Notes under the pieces: generated by a model
What the model was told of the DNA's origin: nothing
What the model saw: the letters and a program-made list of their open reading frames with translations, nothing else
Databases searched by the model: none
Assembly (NCBI GenBank): GCA_964410625.1
Contig: CAYPHY010000001.1
Location: 1 to 64,000, forward strand
Direction: 5' to 3'
Length of the DNA stretch: 64,000 nucleotides
From: CAYPHY01 sp964410625
GTDB lineage: Bacteria > Chloroflexota > Anaerolineae > Promineifilales > Promineifilaceae
Made by a program: the position numbers and the translations under genes
Part shown: in pieces, positions 42,291-50,814 of the stretch
Layout: the number at the start of each line of letters is the position of its first letter
Numbering within the stretch: the stretch's first letter is position 1

Positions 42291-42395
42291 ACGATTACCT
42301 CTCAGACAGATAGTTTAATGAGTCTACATTGATTGTCAGCTTTGGGTCAATCTGGTAAAAGCGTAGTTCCCCGACAACTTGCCACCTGCGACTTG

Positions 42396-42740
42396 CTACT
42401 TGCTACTAATCAGCAGCGAACCACCAATCGCCATAACCAGACCCACAAACTGCGTCAGTGTCAACTGTTCGCGGAAATAGACAACCCCCACCACGACGAC
42501 CACCAGGGCATAACACACGACCTGGAGCGTCCCCAAAATGCTCAGTTCCCAGCCGATGATAAAAGCATAGGTGATGAACAAAATCTGTACGAAGTAGAGA
42601 ACGAGTGCACCCATCATCCAGGGGCTTTTCACCGCTTGCAGAAAGCTGTCGGCATCGGCCGCTCGCTTCAACACCACGTCGGCGATGGCGACGGCCAGTA
42701 CAGCGAAAATGATCAGACCAAATTCCACCAGCTTGTGCAT
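42396..42740 (-). CDS. Four-helix EamA/SMR-type membrane protein
   Basis: The 114-residue protein has four membrane helices, starting at ATG 42740 behind a perfect AAGGAG. LKRAADADS lies between helices 1 and 2, and the last two helices read QVVCYALVVVVVGVVYFREQLTLTQFVGLVMAIGGSLLI. The G-x-x-x-F-R-E-x-L pattern is typical of half-size DMT/SMR transporters, which act as dimers. The substrate is not evident. Confidence 0.75.
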   Translation of the reverse strand: MHKLVEFGLIIFAVLAVAIADVVLKRAADADSFLQAVKSPWMMGALVLYFVQILFITYAFIIGWELSILGTLQVVCYALVVVVVGVVYFREQLTLTQFVGLVMAIGGSLLISSK

Positions 42741-42886
42741 GATATGCTCCTTCCTGATGAGACCAACCCCTTGCGTAACCACACTTCCAGCTTAAGCCAA
42801 GCCTGTCCAGAGAACTATGCACAACTCCTCCCCTTTTGCTGTGATTTTCAGGAGCTTGCATAGCGATAGCCCGCCATAATGAATAC

Positions 42887-42954
42887 AAAGCTCACGCAAA
42901 GACGCAAAGTTCGCTAAGATTTCTTTGTGTTCTTTGCGTCTTTGCGTGAGCTTT
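42887..42954. repeat. 23-bp perfect hairpin of CTCACGCAAAGACGC words
   Basis: Arms 42887-42909 and 42932-42954 are exact complements with a 22-base loop. It lies in the 387-base divergent gap (42741-43127) between the EamA-like gene and mreB. The only other signal seen in that gap is the promoter below. Confidence 0.8.
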
Positions 42955-43018
42955 CTGCTATACATCGGTTTAGTCCAAGATGAGTGAAATTAGGACAGCG
43001 TGCAGGGTTGCGACGGTA

Positions 43019-43027
43019 TGATATAAT
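43019..43027 (+). promoter_or_regulatory. Extended -10 promoter (TGATATAAT) of the mreB operon
   Basis: TGA-TATAAT (-10 at 43022-43027) lies about 100 bases before the mreB start. No good -35 at 17 bases was found, which fits an extended -10 type. The leader of roughly 95 bases has no obvious stem. Confidence 0.55.
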
Positions 43028-43127
43028 CGAAAGGCTAGTCAGGTAGATTCATGCTGGCTAAATCGCAATCGTCTATGTGGTGTGGTTCGTACACTATACA
43101 AGGCAGCAAAAGGATTATTGAGGCGAC

Positions 43128-44189
43128 TTGTTCAGACCGCTTGATTGGTTACTGGGACTGTTTTCCCTGGACATCGGGATTGACCTCGGCACGGCCAATA
43201 CGCTGGTTGCGGTGCGCGACCGCGGCATTGTGATCAACGAGCCGTCGTGGGTGGCGATCAATAAGCGTACCCGACGGCCGTTAGCCATTGGCGCGGAAGC
43301 CCGCGAGATGGTCGGCCGCACCCCCAGCGATATTGTGGCGATCCGACCGCTGCGCGATGGGGTTATCTCCGAGTTTGAGATCACCGAGTCCATGTTGAAA
43401 TATTTCATTGACAAGGCCCACGAGCAGATGTTGGTGCCTTTCCCGCGGCCGCGTGTCGTCGTTGGCGTCCCCAGCGGCGTGACGGAAGTGGAGAAGCGGG
43501 CTGTTTATGACGCCACCATTTCCGCCGGAGCGCGAGAGGCTTATCTGATTGAAGAGCCAATGGCCGCCGCCATCGGCTCCGGTTTGCCGATCATCGAGTC
43601 GCGTGGCAGCATGATCGTAGACATCGGCGGCGGCACGACGGAAGTGGCCGTCTTTGCGATGGGTGGCATTGTCGTCAGTCGTTCGATTCGCGTGGCTGGC
43701 GACGAGATGGATGAGGACATCATCACCTATGTCCGCAACAAGTATAACCTGCTGATTGGTGAACGGATGGCCGAGCGGGTGAAGATGGCGATTGGTTCCG
43801 CCTTCCCCTTGCCCGAAGAGAAGACGATCACGTTGCGCGGCCGTAATTTGATCAACGGCCTGCCGCAAATTGTGGAGATCAGCAGCATTGAACTGCGCGA
43901 AGCGATGGCCCCCTCGGTTAATATTATTGTGGATACGGTACTGGATGCGCTTGATGAGACGCCGCCGGAGCTGATTGCTGACCTGATGGAAACGGGTATT
44001 TGTGTGGCCGGTGGCGGGGCGCAAATTCAGGGGTTGGCCGACCGCCTGGAGGATGCGGTCAAGATGCGCGTGTGGGTGGCTGAAGATGCGATGACCTGTG
44101 TTGCGCGTGGCGCGGAACGAGTGCTTGAGGACCTCGACAACTATGAGCGCGTCCTCGTCGGCCTCCACCGCGGCAGCACACGGCATTAG
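43128..44189 (+). CDS. mreB: Rod-shape-determining actin homologue MreB
   Basis: Cytoskeletal ATPase that guides lateral wall synthesis. 353 residues starting with TTG at 43128 after GAGGCGAC; no ATG/GTG gives a full-length N-terminus. Motifs: DIGIDLGTANTLV (phosphate 1), GVPSGVTEVEKRAVYDA, EEPMAAAIGSGLPI, MIVDIGGGTTEVAVFAMGGIV (phosphate 2), and the adenosine motif GICVAGGGAQIQGL. First gene of mreBCD-mrdA; the presence of this cluster indicates a rod or filament shape. Confidence 0.97.
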   Translation: MFRPLDWLLGLFSLDIGIDLGTANTLVAVRDRGIVINEPSWVAINKRTRRPLAIGAEAREMVGRTPSDIVAIRPLRDGVISEFEITESMLKYFIDKAHEQMLVPFPRPRVVVGVPSGVTEVEKRAVYDATISAGAREAYLIEEPMAAAIGSGLPIIESRGSMIVDIGGGTTEVAVFAMGGIVVSRSIRVAGDEMDEDIITYVRNKYNLLIGERMAERVKMAIGSAFPLPEEKTITLRGRNLINGLPQIVEISSIELREAMAPSVNIIVDTVLDALDETPPELIADLMETGICVAGGGAQIQGLADRLEDAVKMRVWVAEDAMTCVARGAERVLEDLDNYERVLVGLHRGSTRH

Positions 44190-44262
44190 TGGATAGTGAT
44201 GAGTGGCGAGTGGATAGTGGCTATTCACTCATCACTCGTCACTATCCACTAACCACTATCCA
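44190..44262. repeat. GTGGATAGTGATGAGTGG-word hairpin between mreB and mreC
   Basis: It begins at the mreB stop codon. Left AGTGGATAGTGATGAGTGGC faces ACTCATCACTCGTCACTATC and CACTATCCAC. It ends a few bases before the mreC ATG, replacing a normal spacer. Confidence 0.65.
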
Positions 44263-44264
44263 CC

Positions 44265-45119
44265 ATGAACCTCGATCAAGCCCAACAACGAATTCGCTGG
44301 CTGGCAATCGGCGCGTTGGTTGCCGGGGCGATCTTACTCACGATTCTCGACACAACCGGCAATCTGGCGGTCGCGCTCAGCTTCTTGCGCGATCCTTTCA
44401 GCGTGGCGATGAGCTGGACGGCCGCTCGTGCCGACACGATAGACGACGCCCTCTCTGGCCCCCGTGACCTGCAGACCGCGCGGGCGGAAATCCAACGCCT
44501 GCAAGCGGAAAACGCAGCCCTCCAACGGCAGGTGGAAGAGTTGAGCGAGGTGCAAGGGGAACTACAGTTGCTCCAAAATCTGTTTGATCGCGCGGCCGCT
44601 TCGCCCGAATATCGGCGCACGACGGCCGCGGTCATCGGCCAGGACACCACGCTCGGTATCAGCAGCATTGTTATTGACAAAGGGGTGAACGACGGCGTGC
44701 GTGTTGGTGCGCCGGTGGAGAGTGCTCGCGGTCTGGTTGGGCAAGTTTTTCAGGCGTCGGGCAACGCTGCCCAGGTGATTCTTTTGACCGATAGCTCCAG
44801 CGCCATTCCCGTTCGTCTTGGCACGACTCGCGCAACGGGCATTTTGCGTGGCGGTGGCGTGGGCGGCGTGATGACGATTGAGTGGATTGATCTCAAATTT
44901 CAGGTTGAGCCGGGGGAACTGGTGATGACTTCCGGGCTGGATGGGAAGTTTCCGCAAGACCTGGTGATCGGCCGTGTTACCGATGTGGAGCGCAACGAAG
45001 CAGCGTTGTTCCAAAAAGCGATTGTCCAACCGGCCGAAGACGTCAACAATCTCGAAGTGGTCTTTGTCATCACCGATTTCCGCACCGTAGACATCGGCAC
45101 GTTCCGCACTGATGAGTGA
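44265..45119 (+). CDS. mreC: Rod-shape-determining protein MreC
   Basis: The 284-residue bitopic membrane protein links MreB and penicillin-binding proteins. One helix (about 12-33), then a coiled coil (about 65-105, rich in Gln/Glu/Leu), and then the beta-rich MreC domain with AAVIGQDTTLGISSIVIDKGVNDGVRVGAPV, GLVGQV and LTDSSSAIPVRLG. Typical size and order. It ends at the start of another hairpin repeat. Confidence 0.93.
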   Translation: MNLDQAQQRIRWLAIGALVAGAILLTILDTTGNLAVALSFLRDPFSVAMSWTAARADTIDDALSGPRDLQTARAEIQRLQAENAALQRQVEELSEVQGELQLLQNLFDRAAASPEYRRTTAAVIGQDTTLGISSIVIDKGVNDGVRVGAPVESARGLVGQVFQASGNAAQVILLTDSSSAIPVRLGTTRATGILRGGGVGGVMTIEWIDLKFQVEPGELVMTSGLDGKFPQDLVIGRVTDVERNEAALFQKAIVQPAEDVNNLEVVFVITDFRTVDIGTFRTDE

Positions 45120-45186
45120 CGAGTGGGGAGTGGGGAGTGAAGAGTTTGGTTCTACTCCCCACTCTCCACTCTCCACTCTCCACTAG
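45117..45186. repeat. GAGTGGGGAGTG-word hairpin between mreC and mreD
   Basis: AGTGGGGAGT faces ACTCCCCACT, flanked by further GAGTGACGAGTGG and ACTCTCCACTCTCCACTC words. It starts at the mreC stop codon and stops three bases before the mreD ATG. Confidence 0.65.
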
Positions 45187-45189
45187 CCA

Positions 45190-45690
45190 ATGAGTACGAG
45201 CATCTATCTGGCAATCCCCTTGATGGCTGTGCTGACTATTTTGCAAGCGGCCGTATTGCCCCGATTTCCGGTTCTGGGACTGACGCCACAACTGCTATTC
45301 TTAGTTGCGCTTGCCTGGGGGTTACAGCGCGGACTAAACGAAGGCGTTGTCTGGGCGTTCATTGCCGGGTTTTTTACCGATCTCTTTTCGCTGACCCCAA
45401 TGGGCATCTCATCGTTGACCTTTATGGTAGCAGCGGCCGTTGTCATCCTCTTGCGCCAGGTATTACCCCCCAGCCGGTTTATTTTGCCAATGGTGCTGAC
45501 GACGACGGCGACGCTGATCTATCTGTTGCTCCACGCGCTTTTCATTCGCATTTTCGGAAGTGGGATACCGATGCAAACACTTCTCTCATTGCTGCCCGTT
45601 GCTTTGCTGCACGGTTTCCTTGTTTTGCCCATTTACGTCATCATGGAGACGATTTTGCGCGTTGTGCGGCCGAGGCGGGTGGAGCTATAA
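45190..45690 (+). CDS. mreD: Rod-shape-determining protein MreD
   Basis: The 166-residue protein has about five membrane helices. LAWGLQRGLNEGVVWAFIAGFFTDLFSLTPMGISSLTF is the characteristic GxxxGFxxDLxxxxxxG segment of MreD. It lies between mreC and mrdA, as in other bacteria. No ribosome site other than the preceding repeat words is evident. Confidence 0.92.
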   Translation: MSTSIYLAIPLMAVLTILQAAVLPRFPVLGLTPQLLFLVALAWGLQRGLNEGVVWAFIAGFFTDLFSLTPMGISSLTFMVAAAVVILLRQVLPPSRFILPMVLTTTATLIYLLLHALFIRIFGSGIPMQTLLSLLPVALLHGFLVLPIYVIMETILRVVRPRRVEL

Positions 45691-45793
45691 AGAGGATGAG
45701 AGGAAGTAGTAGGCAGTTGACAGTTGGCAGTGGGCGGTTTACGCTCGTAGTGTGATGGGTTAAGGTTGAATAAATTCTCGTAGGTATTGATTT

Positions 45794-48238
45794 ATGTCTA
45801 GTATGGGATGGAAACCGGCCGGTGAGGTAGAGGCCCAGGCTGAAGACCTGGGGATGCGCGGCCGTATCTACTTCCTGCGTATCGTCTTCCTGGTCGTGCT
45901 AACCGGATTGCTTTACCGCGTCTATTGGATCCAGCAAATGCGCGGTGAGGAACTACAGACGTTGGCCGCCAGCAACCAGTTCGCTGAATTGACAACCACC
46001 GCCCCACGCGGCATCATCCTGGACCGCAACGGGAAGCCACTGGCGATCAACAAGCCTAGCTTTAACGTCACCATCACCCCGGCCTTTTTGCCCGCCGACA
46101 GCGACGAGCGACAGGCCGTCTTTGAACGCCTCTCCCTGCTGACCGGCGTTCCGGTCACCAACACGGTGCAACAACAAGCCTTGATCCAATCGGCCAACCC
46201 CGAGCTGGTCAGCACCTATAGCCGCCTGGCGGAGATTTACGGCGCTCCGGTTGAGGAGACACTCAGCGAAGCGGGCGTGGTTGAACGATTACCGGACAGT
46301 ATCGAGGCGATCTATCAAGAAAACAGCTTCGCCCAATATCGTCCGGCGGTGATTACATCGGGCATCCCCATTACGCTGGCCTACCAGATTGAGCAAGAGA
46401 GTATCTTCTTGCCCGGCGTCCGCGTCTTGCCCCAGCCGCTGCGCGAATATCCCACCGGGGCCTATACCGCCCATCTGATCGGCTATATGGGGCCGATCCC
46501 CAACCAAAGCTGGATTGACACACTGGGTTATGAGCGTGATGATCGCGTCGGTTGGGCTGGTCTGGAATCTTCGATGGAGATTGAACTGGCCGGGATCAAG
46601 GGGCGGCGCACCATCGAGCAAGATTGGACCGGCCGCGAAGTGCGCCAGGTTGGCAGGGCGCAAGAGCCGCAGGCAGGGCTGAATTTACATCTGACCCTCG
46701 ATCTCGATTTGCAAAAAATCACCTACGAGATATTAGGTCAGTTTATGGAGGCCAACGAGGCAGCGGGCAAACGGGACCAAATTACCGGGGAACAAACGTT
46801 TCCAGAGATCGAGCAAGCAGTGGTCGTTGCCATGAACCCGCAAACGGGGGAAGTATTGGCAATGGTCAGCTATCCCACCTTCGACAACAACCGCTTCCAG
46901 ACCAGCGTGCCAGTGGACTATTACCTCAGTCTGGAGCGAAATGATTATACCCCGCTGGTTAACCATGCCATCAGCGGCACTTACCCACCCGGCTCTACCT
47001 TCAAATTGGTCCCAGCATCGGCCGCCATGCAAGAAGGTGTCATCTCCCCCGACCGGCGCTTGTTCGACCCCGGCACGATTGAGATCGCCAACCGCTTTGC
47101 CCCCAACGATCCGGGCCGTGTCCAGCCCTTTGTTTGTTGGAATTTGGAAGGGCATGGGGCGGTGAATATGCTGCTAGGCATCGCCTACTCTTGTGACGTC
47201 TATTTCTATAAGATCGGCGGAGGCTTTGACCAGGATGGCGAGTTTGTGGAAGGGCTGACCGTTGATCGCATCAGCCAATATGCCGAGCAATTTGGCTACG
47301 GCCGTGTCCAGGGTATCGAGTTGCCGTTGGAGTCGCCGGGTATTCTCCCCTCGCGGGCTTACAAGCGACAAAACTTTGGCGAGCCGTGGTCAACCGGTGA
47401 TGATTACAATCTGAGCATCGGCCAGGGGTTCATTACGTCCACGCCGATGCAGGTGGCACAAATGGGGGCTGTGGTGGCCAACGGCGGCTTCTTATATCGG
47501 CCGTCGCTGGTCCACCATATGACTGATGCCGAAGGCAATGTGGTCATTGTTGATGATAATAGCCAGGTGATCGCCCGCGCTCGGCCGGGGCCAAACGGCA
47601 CGGCGATCATCACCGACGCCGCCGGAAATCCACTTAACGATCCGGCGATCAACATCCGCTTTGACGCCAATGGAGAGCCCATTTTCCAGCCGGAAGTGAT
47701 TGACTCCGTGAACGTAGACCGCCAATACCTTGACATTGTGGCCGAGGGGATGAAGTTGGTCAACACCTATATTGATGAGGAAGTATTCTATACCGGCGCG
47801 ACCTATGTGGATTGGCTGGACAATGTGGGCATCATCACCGCCGGTAAGACGGGGACGTCGGAGTATTGCGACAACATCGCCATTGAGCGCGGCTGGTGTC
47901 GCTTTGAAGACATTGAGCAACGGCGCATCCTGCCCACCCACTCCTGGTATGTGGGGTATGCCCCTTATGACGATCCGGAGATCGTCGTTTCCGTCTTTAT
48001 CTTCAACGGCGGCGAGGGGTCGGCGTGGTCGGCTCCGGTTGCCTGCCATGTGATGGCCGCTTACTTCGGGGTGGGACAATACGCGGCTATTATGGGTGGC
48101 GCAGAAGAGGAGACGGCCGAGGAGGGAGCGGCCGAAGAGTTTGTCGAAGAACCGCCCTTTGTCTGCAACTCCCTCAGCCACATCCCCGACATCCCTCCGC
48201 TTAACCAGCTTCCCTCGCCAGAAGATATTGCCGAGTAA
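45794..48238 (+). CDS. mrdA: Penicillin-binding protein 2 (class B transpeptidase)
   Basis: Cross-links peptidoglycan during elongation. 814 residues; membrane helix at about 28-48; dimerisation/pedestal domain with ITSGIPITLAYQIEQ and YPTGAYTAHLIGYMG; transpeptidase domain with S-x-x-K in PPGSTFKL (active Ser), SxD in YSCDVYFYKIG and KTG in AGKTGTSEYC. It is longer than E. coli PBP2 (633). The extra length lies in the insert between the SxD and KTG motifs and in an acidic C-terminal tail. Last gene of the mre cluster. Confidence 0.95.
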   Translation: MSSMGWKPAGEVEAQAEDLGMRGRIYFLRIVFLVVLTGLLYRVYWIQQMRGEELQTLAASNQFAELTTTAPRGIILDRNGKPLAINKPSFNVTITPAFLPADSDERQAVFERLSLLTGVPVTNTVQQQALIQSANPELVSTYSRLAEIYGAPVEETLSEAGVVERLPDSIEAIYQENSFAQYRPAVITSGIPITLAYQIEQESIFLPGVRVLPQPLREYPTGAYTAHLIGYMGPIPNQSWIDTLGYERDDRVGWAGLESSMEIELAGIKGRRTIEQDWTGREVRQVGRAQEPQAGLNLHLTLDLDLQKITYEILGQFMEANEAAGKRDQITGEQTFPEIEQAVVVAMNPQTGEVLAMVSYPTFDNNRFQTSVPVDYYLSLERNDYTPLVNHAISGTYPPGSTFKLVPASAAMQEGVISPDRRLFDPGTIEIANRFAPNDPGRVQPFVCWNLEGHGAVNMLLGIAYSCDVYFYKIGGGFDQDGEFVEGLTVDRISQYAEQFGYGRVQGIELPLESPGILPSRAYKRQNFGEPWSTGDDYNLSIGQGFITSTPMQVAQMGAVVANGGFLYRPSLVHHMTDAEGNVVIVDDNSQVIARARPGPNGTAIITDAAGNPLNDPAINIRFDANGEPIFQPEVIDSVNVDRQYLDIVAEGMKLVNTYIDEEVFYTGATYVDWLDNVGIITAGKTGTSEYCDNIAIERGWCRFEDIEQRRILPTHSWYVGYAPYDDPEIVVSVFIFNGGEGSAWSAPVACHVMAAYFGVGQYAAIMGGAEEETAEEGAAEEFVEEPPFVCNSLSHIPDIPPLNQLPSPEDIAE

Positions 48239-48239
48239 T

Positions 48240-48330
48240 AGTGGGGAGTGGAGAGTGAGGAGTGGGGAGTAAATTCATGACTAATCAATCACTCGTTTCT
48301 CTCCACTCCCTACTCCTCACTCCCCACTGT
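48240..48330. repeat. GAGTGGGGAGTGGAGAG-word hairpin after mrdA
   Basis: Left AGTGGGGAGTGGAGAGTGAG faces right ACTCCCTACTCCTCACTCCC. It begins in the tandem stop codons of mrdA and ends before the phosphomutase gene. Confidence 0.65.
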
Positions 48331-48350
48331 TTTGTGCTATCATTCCATTC

Positions 48351-49064
48351 ATGGCGACGATTATCCTGGTGCGGCATGGCGAGAATGAATGGGTGAAGAA
48401 AAATCGGCTGGCGGGCTGGCTTCCTGGCGTCCATCTCAACGAAAAAGGGCATCAGCAGGCACAAGCGGCCGCGCAACGGTTGGCTGTGTTGCCGGTGAAA
48501 GCGGTCTATAGCAGCCCAGTGACGCGCTGTTTGGAAACGGCCGCCTACATCGCCGACGTCCACCAACTCGCCATCCTGCAACTGGAAGAGATGGGCGAAG
48601 TCCGGTACGGGGAATGGGAAGGGAAGAAAGTCAAAAAGCTGGCGAAGAAACCAGAGTGGCAGGCGGTGCAGTTCTTTCCCAGTCGCTTTCGCTTTCCACA
48701 GGGTGAGTCGCTGTTGGAAGTGCAGATGCGGGCGGTGCAGGCGTTAGAGCGCATCAGCCGCGAACACGACAAAGAGGTGGTCGTGGTTGTCTCCCACGCC
48801 GACGTGATCAAGCTGGTGTTGGCCCACTATCTCGGCGTCCACATTGACCTGTTCCAAAGGATTATCATCTCCCCCGCCTCGGCCAGCATTCTGGCCTTGT
48901 CGGCCAATGGCTTTGTCCGCGTGGTGCGCCTGAACGATGACGGCCCATTGCAACCGCCGCCGGAACCAACGAAAGAAGAAAAAGAAAAGCGAAAGAAAAA
49001 AGAGAAGAAAGCAAAGAAACAGGATAAAATAAAAGCAACCGTAAGCGAAGATGAGGAAGAATAA
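48351..49064 (+). CDS. Histidine phosphatase (MSMEG_4193-type phosphomutase-like)
   Basis: The 237-residue protein has the phosphoglycerate-mutase fold: IILVRHGENEW with the phospho-accepting His, SPVTRCLETA, MGEVRYGEWEGK with the acid residue, and VVVSHADVIKLVL with the second His. A Lys/Glu-rich tail (about 200-237) follows the domain. In Actinobacteria this subfamily travels with a DUF3090 gene and a SCO1664-type gene, as here. The reaction is unknown; a phosphatase or mutase acting on a small molecule is likely. Confidence 0.88.
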   Translation: MATIILVRHGENEWVKKNRLAGWLPGVHLNEKGHQQAQAAAQRLAVLPVKAVYSSPVTRCLETAAYIADVHQLAILQLEEMGEVRYGEWEGKKVKKLAKKPEWQAVQFFPSRFRFPQGESLLEVQMRAVQALERISREHDKEVVVVVSHADVIKLVLAHYLGVHIDLFQRIIISPASASILALSANGFVRVVRLNDDGPLQPPPEPTKEEKEKRKKKEKKAKKQDKIKATVSEDEEE

Positions 49065-49069
49065 ATCAA

Positions 49070-49137
49070 TCTCTCAATCTCCCAGTCTCCTAGTCTCTGA
49101 GATTGGGAGACTGAGAGATTGAGAGACTACGAGACTA
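49070..49137. repeat. GAGACT/GAGATT hairpin before the DUF3090 gene
   Basis: AATCTCTCAATCTCCCAGTC words on the left pair imperfectly with GAGATTGGGAGACTGAGAGA on the right. It ends two bases before the DUF3090 ATG. Confidence 0.65.
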
Positions 49138-49139
49138 TT

Positions 49140-49655
49140 ATGGCCCGTCAAATAGATATTAATCCGGCCACACATTTAACGATTGGGACGGTTGGCGTGC
49201 CCGGCCAACGTACCTTCTATATGCAAGGCGGCCGTGGCTCGCAAAGTATTTCCCTGGTCATTGAAAAGGAACAGGCGTTGCTCCTCGCCAGTAGTTTGGA
49301 GTCATTTCTGGAGGAGCTAGACCGCAAACATCCCGTTGATCCGCGCGAAGGTAATGATCCGGTATGGATGGATATGCGGCTGCGCGAACCGGTAGACGGT
49401 TTGTTTCGCGTGGGTAATATCGGCCTGGGCTATAACGAAGCGGATAACCAGGTGGTGATCATTGCCTATGAGCTGGTAGATGAAGACGAGGAGCCAAACG
49501 TGGTCAGCTTTTGGGTGACACGGGCGCAGATTCAATCCTTAGTCAAGCACGCTTACGAGGTGGTGAAGGCTGGACGGCCGATCTGTGGCAATTGCGGCCG
49601 TCCCATTGACGCGGAGGGGCATTTCTGTCCCCAACGCAATGGGCACAAGCATTAG
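49140..49655 (+). CDS. DUF3090 family protein
   Basis: The 171-residue protein starts at ATG 49140 (MARQIDINPATHLTIG); the upstream extension is repeat. DUF3090 pattern: FYMQGGRGSQSISLVIEKEQALLLASSLESFL, then a beta-rich core with FRVGNIGLGYNEADNQVVIIAYE. At the end a zinc-finger-like CGNCGRPIDAEGHFCPQRNGH supplies three Cys and two His. Function unknown; always linked in other genomes to the adjacent phosphomutase and SCO1664-type genes, suggesting one pathway. Confidence 0.88.
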   Translation: MARQIDINPATHLTIGTVGVPGQRTFYMQGGRGSQSISLVIEKEQALLLASSLESFLEELDRKHPVDPREGNDPVWMDMRLREPVDGLFRVGNIGLGYNEADNQVVIIAYELVDEDEEPNVVSFWVTRAQIQSLVKHAYEVVKAGRPICGNCGRPIDAEGHFCPQRNGHKH

Positions 49656-49686
49656 AGGTGGTCAGTAGGCGGTAAGCAGTAGGCAG

Positions 49687-49896
49687 TTAATCCGCTTACT
49701 GGTTACAGCTTACTGCTTACCCCCTACTGCCAAGCGCTGTANNNNNNNNNNNNNNNNNNNNNNNNNNNNNNNNNNNNNNNNNNNNNNNNNNNNNNNNNNN
49801 NNNNNNNNNNNNNNNNNNNNNNNNNNNNNNNNNNNNNNNNNTTAATCCGCTTACTGGTTACAGCTTACTGCTTACCCCCTACTGCCAAGCGCTGTA
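49687..49896. other. Scaffold gap (100 N) flanked by a 55-base duplication
   Basis: Bases 49742-49841 are N. The 55 bases before the gap (49687-49741) and after it (49842-49896) are identical, and contain TTAATCCGCTTACTGG and CTTACTGCTTACCCCC words. The right flank continues with a twice-repeated AAGCGCTGTACTCAGCGCC. The most likely reading is that two contig ends overlap and the gap is artificial; an array of this repeat is the alternative. Confidence 0.85.
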
Positions 49897-49941
49897 CTCA
49901 GCGCCGAAGCGCTGTACTCAGCGCCAACGGCTTACTGAACC

Positions 49942-50691
49942 ATGACACAAATACCGGTTAGCGACATCCTGGATGTATTACAGACCGGGACGATGGAAGT
50001 CGAGGGTGTTTTGCCCTGGAGTTCCAATTACTCCTTTCTGGTTCGGGTTTGCAAGGAAGATACGGAGTTGGAGGCGGTCTATAAGCCGCGACGAGGGGAA
50101 CGGCCGTTGTGGGACTTCCCGCAAGGGACGCTATGCCAGCGGGAAGTGGCCGCTTTCCTGATCAGTGAAGCGATTGGCTGGCACATCGTCCCGCCAACCG
50201 TTCTGCGACAGGGACAACATGGCGTAGGATCGGTGCAACTGTTCATTGACCACGACCCAGAGCAGCATTACTTTACCATCGAAGGGGACGCGCAATATTG
50301 TGAACAGCTACAGCGCATCGCCCTGCTGGACTTGATCATCAACAATGCCGACCGCAAAGGGGGGCATGTACTGTTGCAAGTGGATGAGGCTGCTAAGGGT
50401 ATCGGCCGTTTGTGGGGCATAGATCATGGCATCTGCTTCCACAGCGACCAAAAGCTACGCACGGTTATCTGGGAGTTTGCCGGAGCGCCAATTCCCGAAG
50501 CGATGCAGCAGGAGTTACGAACCCTACGCACACAGCTTGCTGATCCGGAAAGTTTGATTGCCAGGGCGTTGGCGGAATTGTTAGCCCATAACGAAATCCG
50601 CGCCCTCAACCGCCGCCTCAACCGGCTGATCGAGAAAGCTGCCTTCCCTGAACCCGGCCCAGGGCGACATTATCCGTGGCCGCCTGTTTGA
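49942..50691 (+). CDS. SCO1664-family PI3K/PI4K-like kinase-fold protein
   Basis: The 249-residue protein matches the SCO1664-type family: SNYSFLVRVCKEDTELEAVYKPRRGERPLWDFPQGTLCQREVAAFLISEAIGW has the ATP-binding Lys (VYKP) and Glu, LLDLIINNADRKGGHVL the catalytic NADR-H loop, and LWGIDHGICFH the metal Asp. Phosphorylates an unknown target. Third member of the trio with the phosphomutase and DUF3090 genes. Start lies in the repeat-filled gap; ATG 49942 gives a typical N-terminus. Confidence 0.85.
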   Translation: MTQIPVSDILDVLQTGTMEVEGVLPWSSNYSFLVRVCKEDTELEAVYKPRRGERPLWDFPQGTLCQREVAAFLISEAIGWHIVPPTVLRQGQHGVGSVQLFIDHDPEQHYFTIEGDAQYCEQLQRIALLDLIINNADRKGGHVLLQVDEAAKGIGRLWGIDHGICFHSDQKLRTVIWEFAGAPIPEAMQQELRTLRTQLADPESLIARALAELLAHNEIRALNRRLNRLIEKAAFPEPGPGRHYPWPPV

Positions 50692-50709
50692 GCGAAAGTA
50701 AGCGGTGGG

Positions 50710-50763
50710 CAGTAAGCAGTAGATAGAGATTAAGAGACTGGGAGATTAGGATACTGCTTACTG
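50710..50763. repeat. Nested repeat: GAGATT word block inside a CAGTAAGCAGTA hairpin
   Basis: Perfect 12-base arms CAGTAAGCAGTA (50710-50721) and TACTGCTTACTG (50752-50763) enclose GATTAAGAGACTGGGAGATT, a word block of a different family. Flanking CAGTGGTCAGT-type words (to 50800) continue the outer family. Confidence 0.75.
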
Positions 50764-50814
50764 GCAACTGACCACTGACCACCGCTTACTGACCACTGCC
50801 TACTAAACGAAAAA

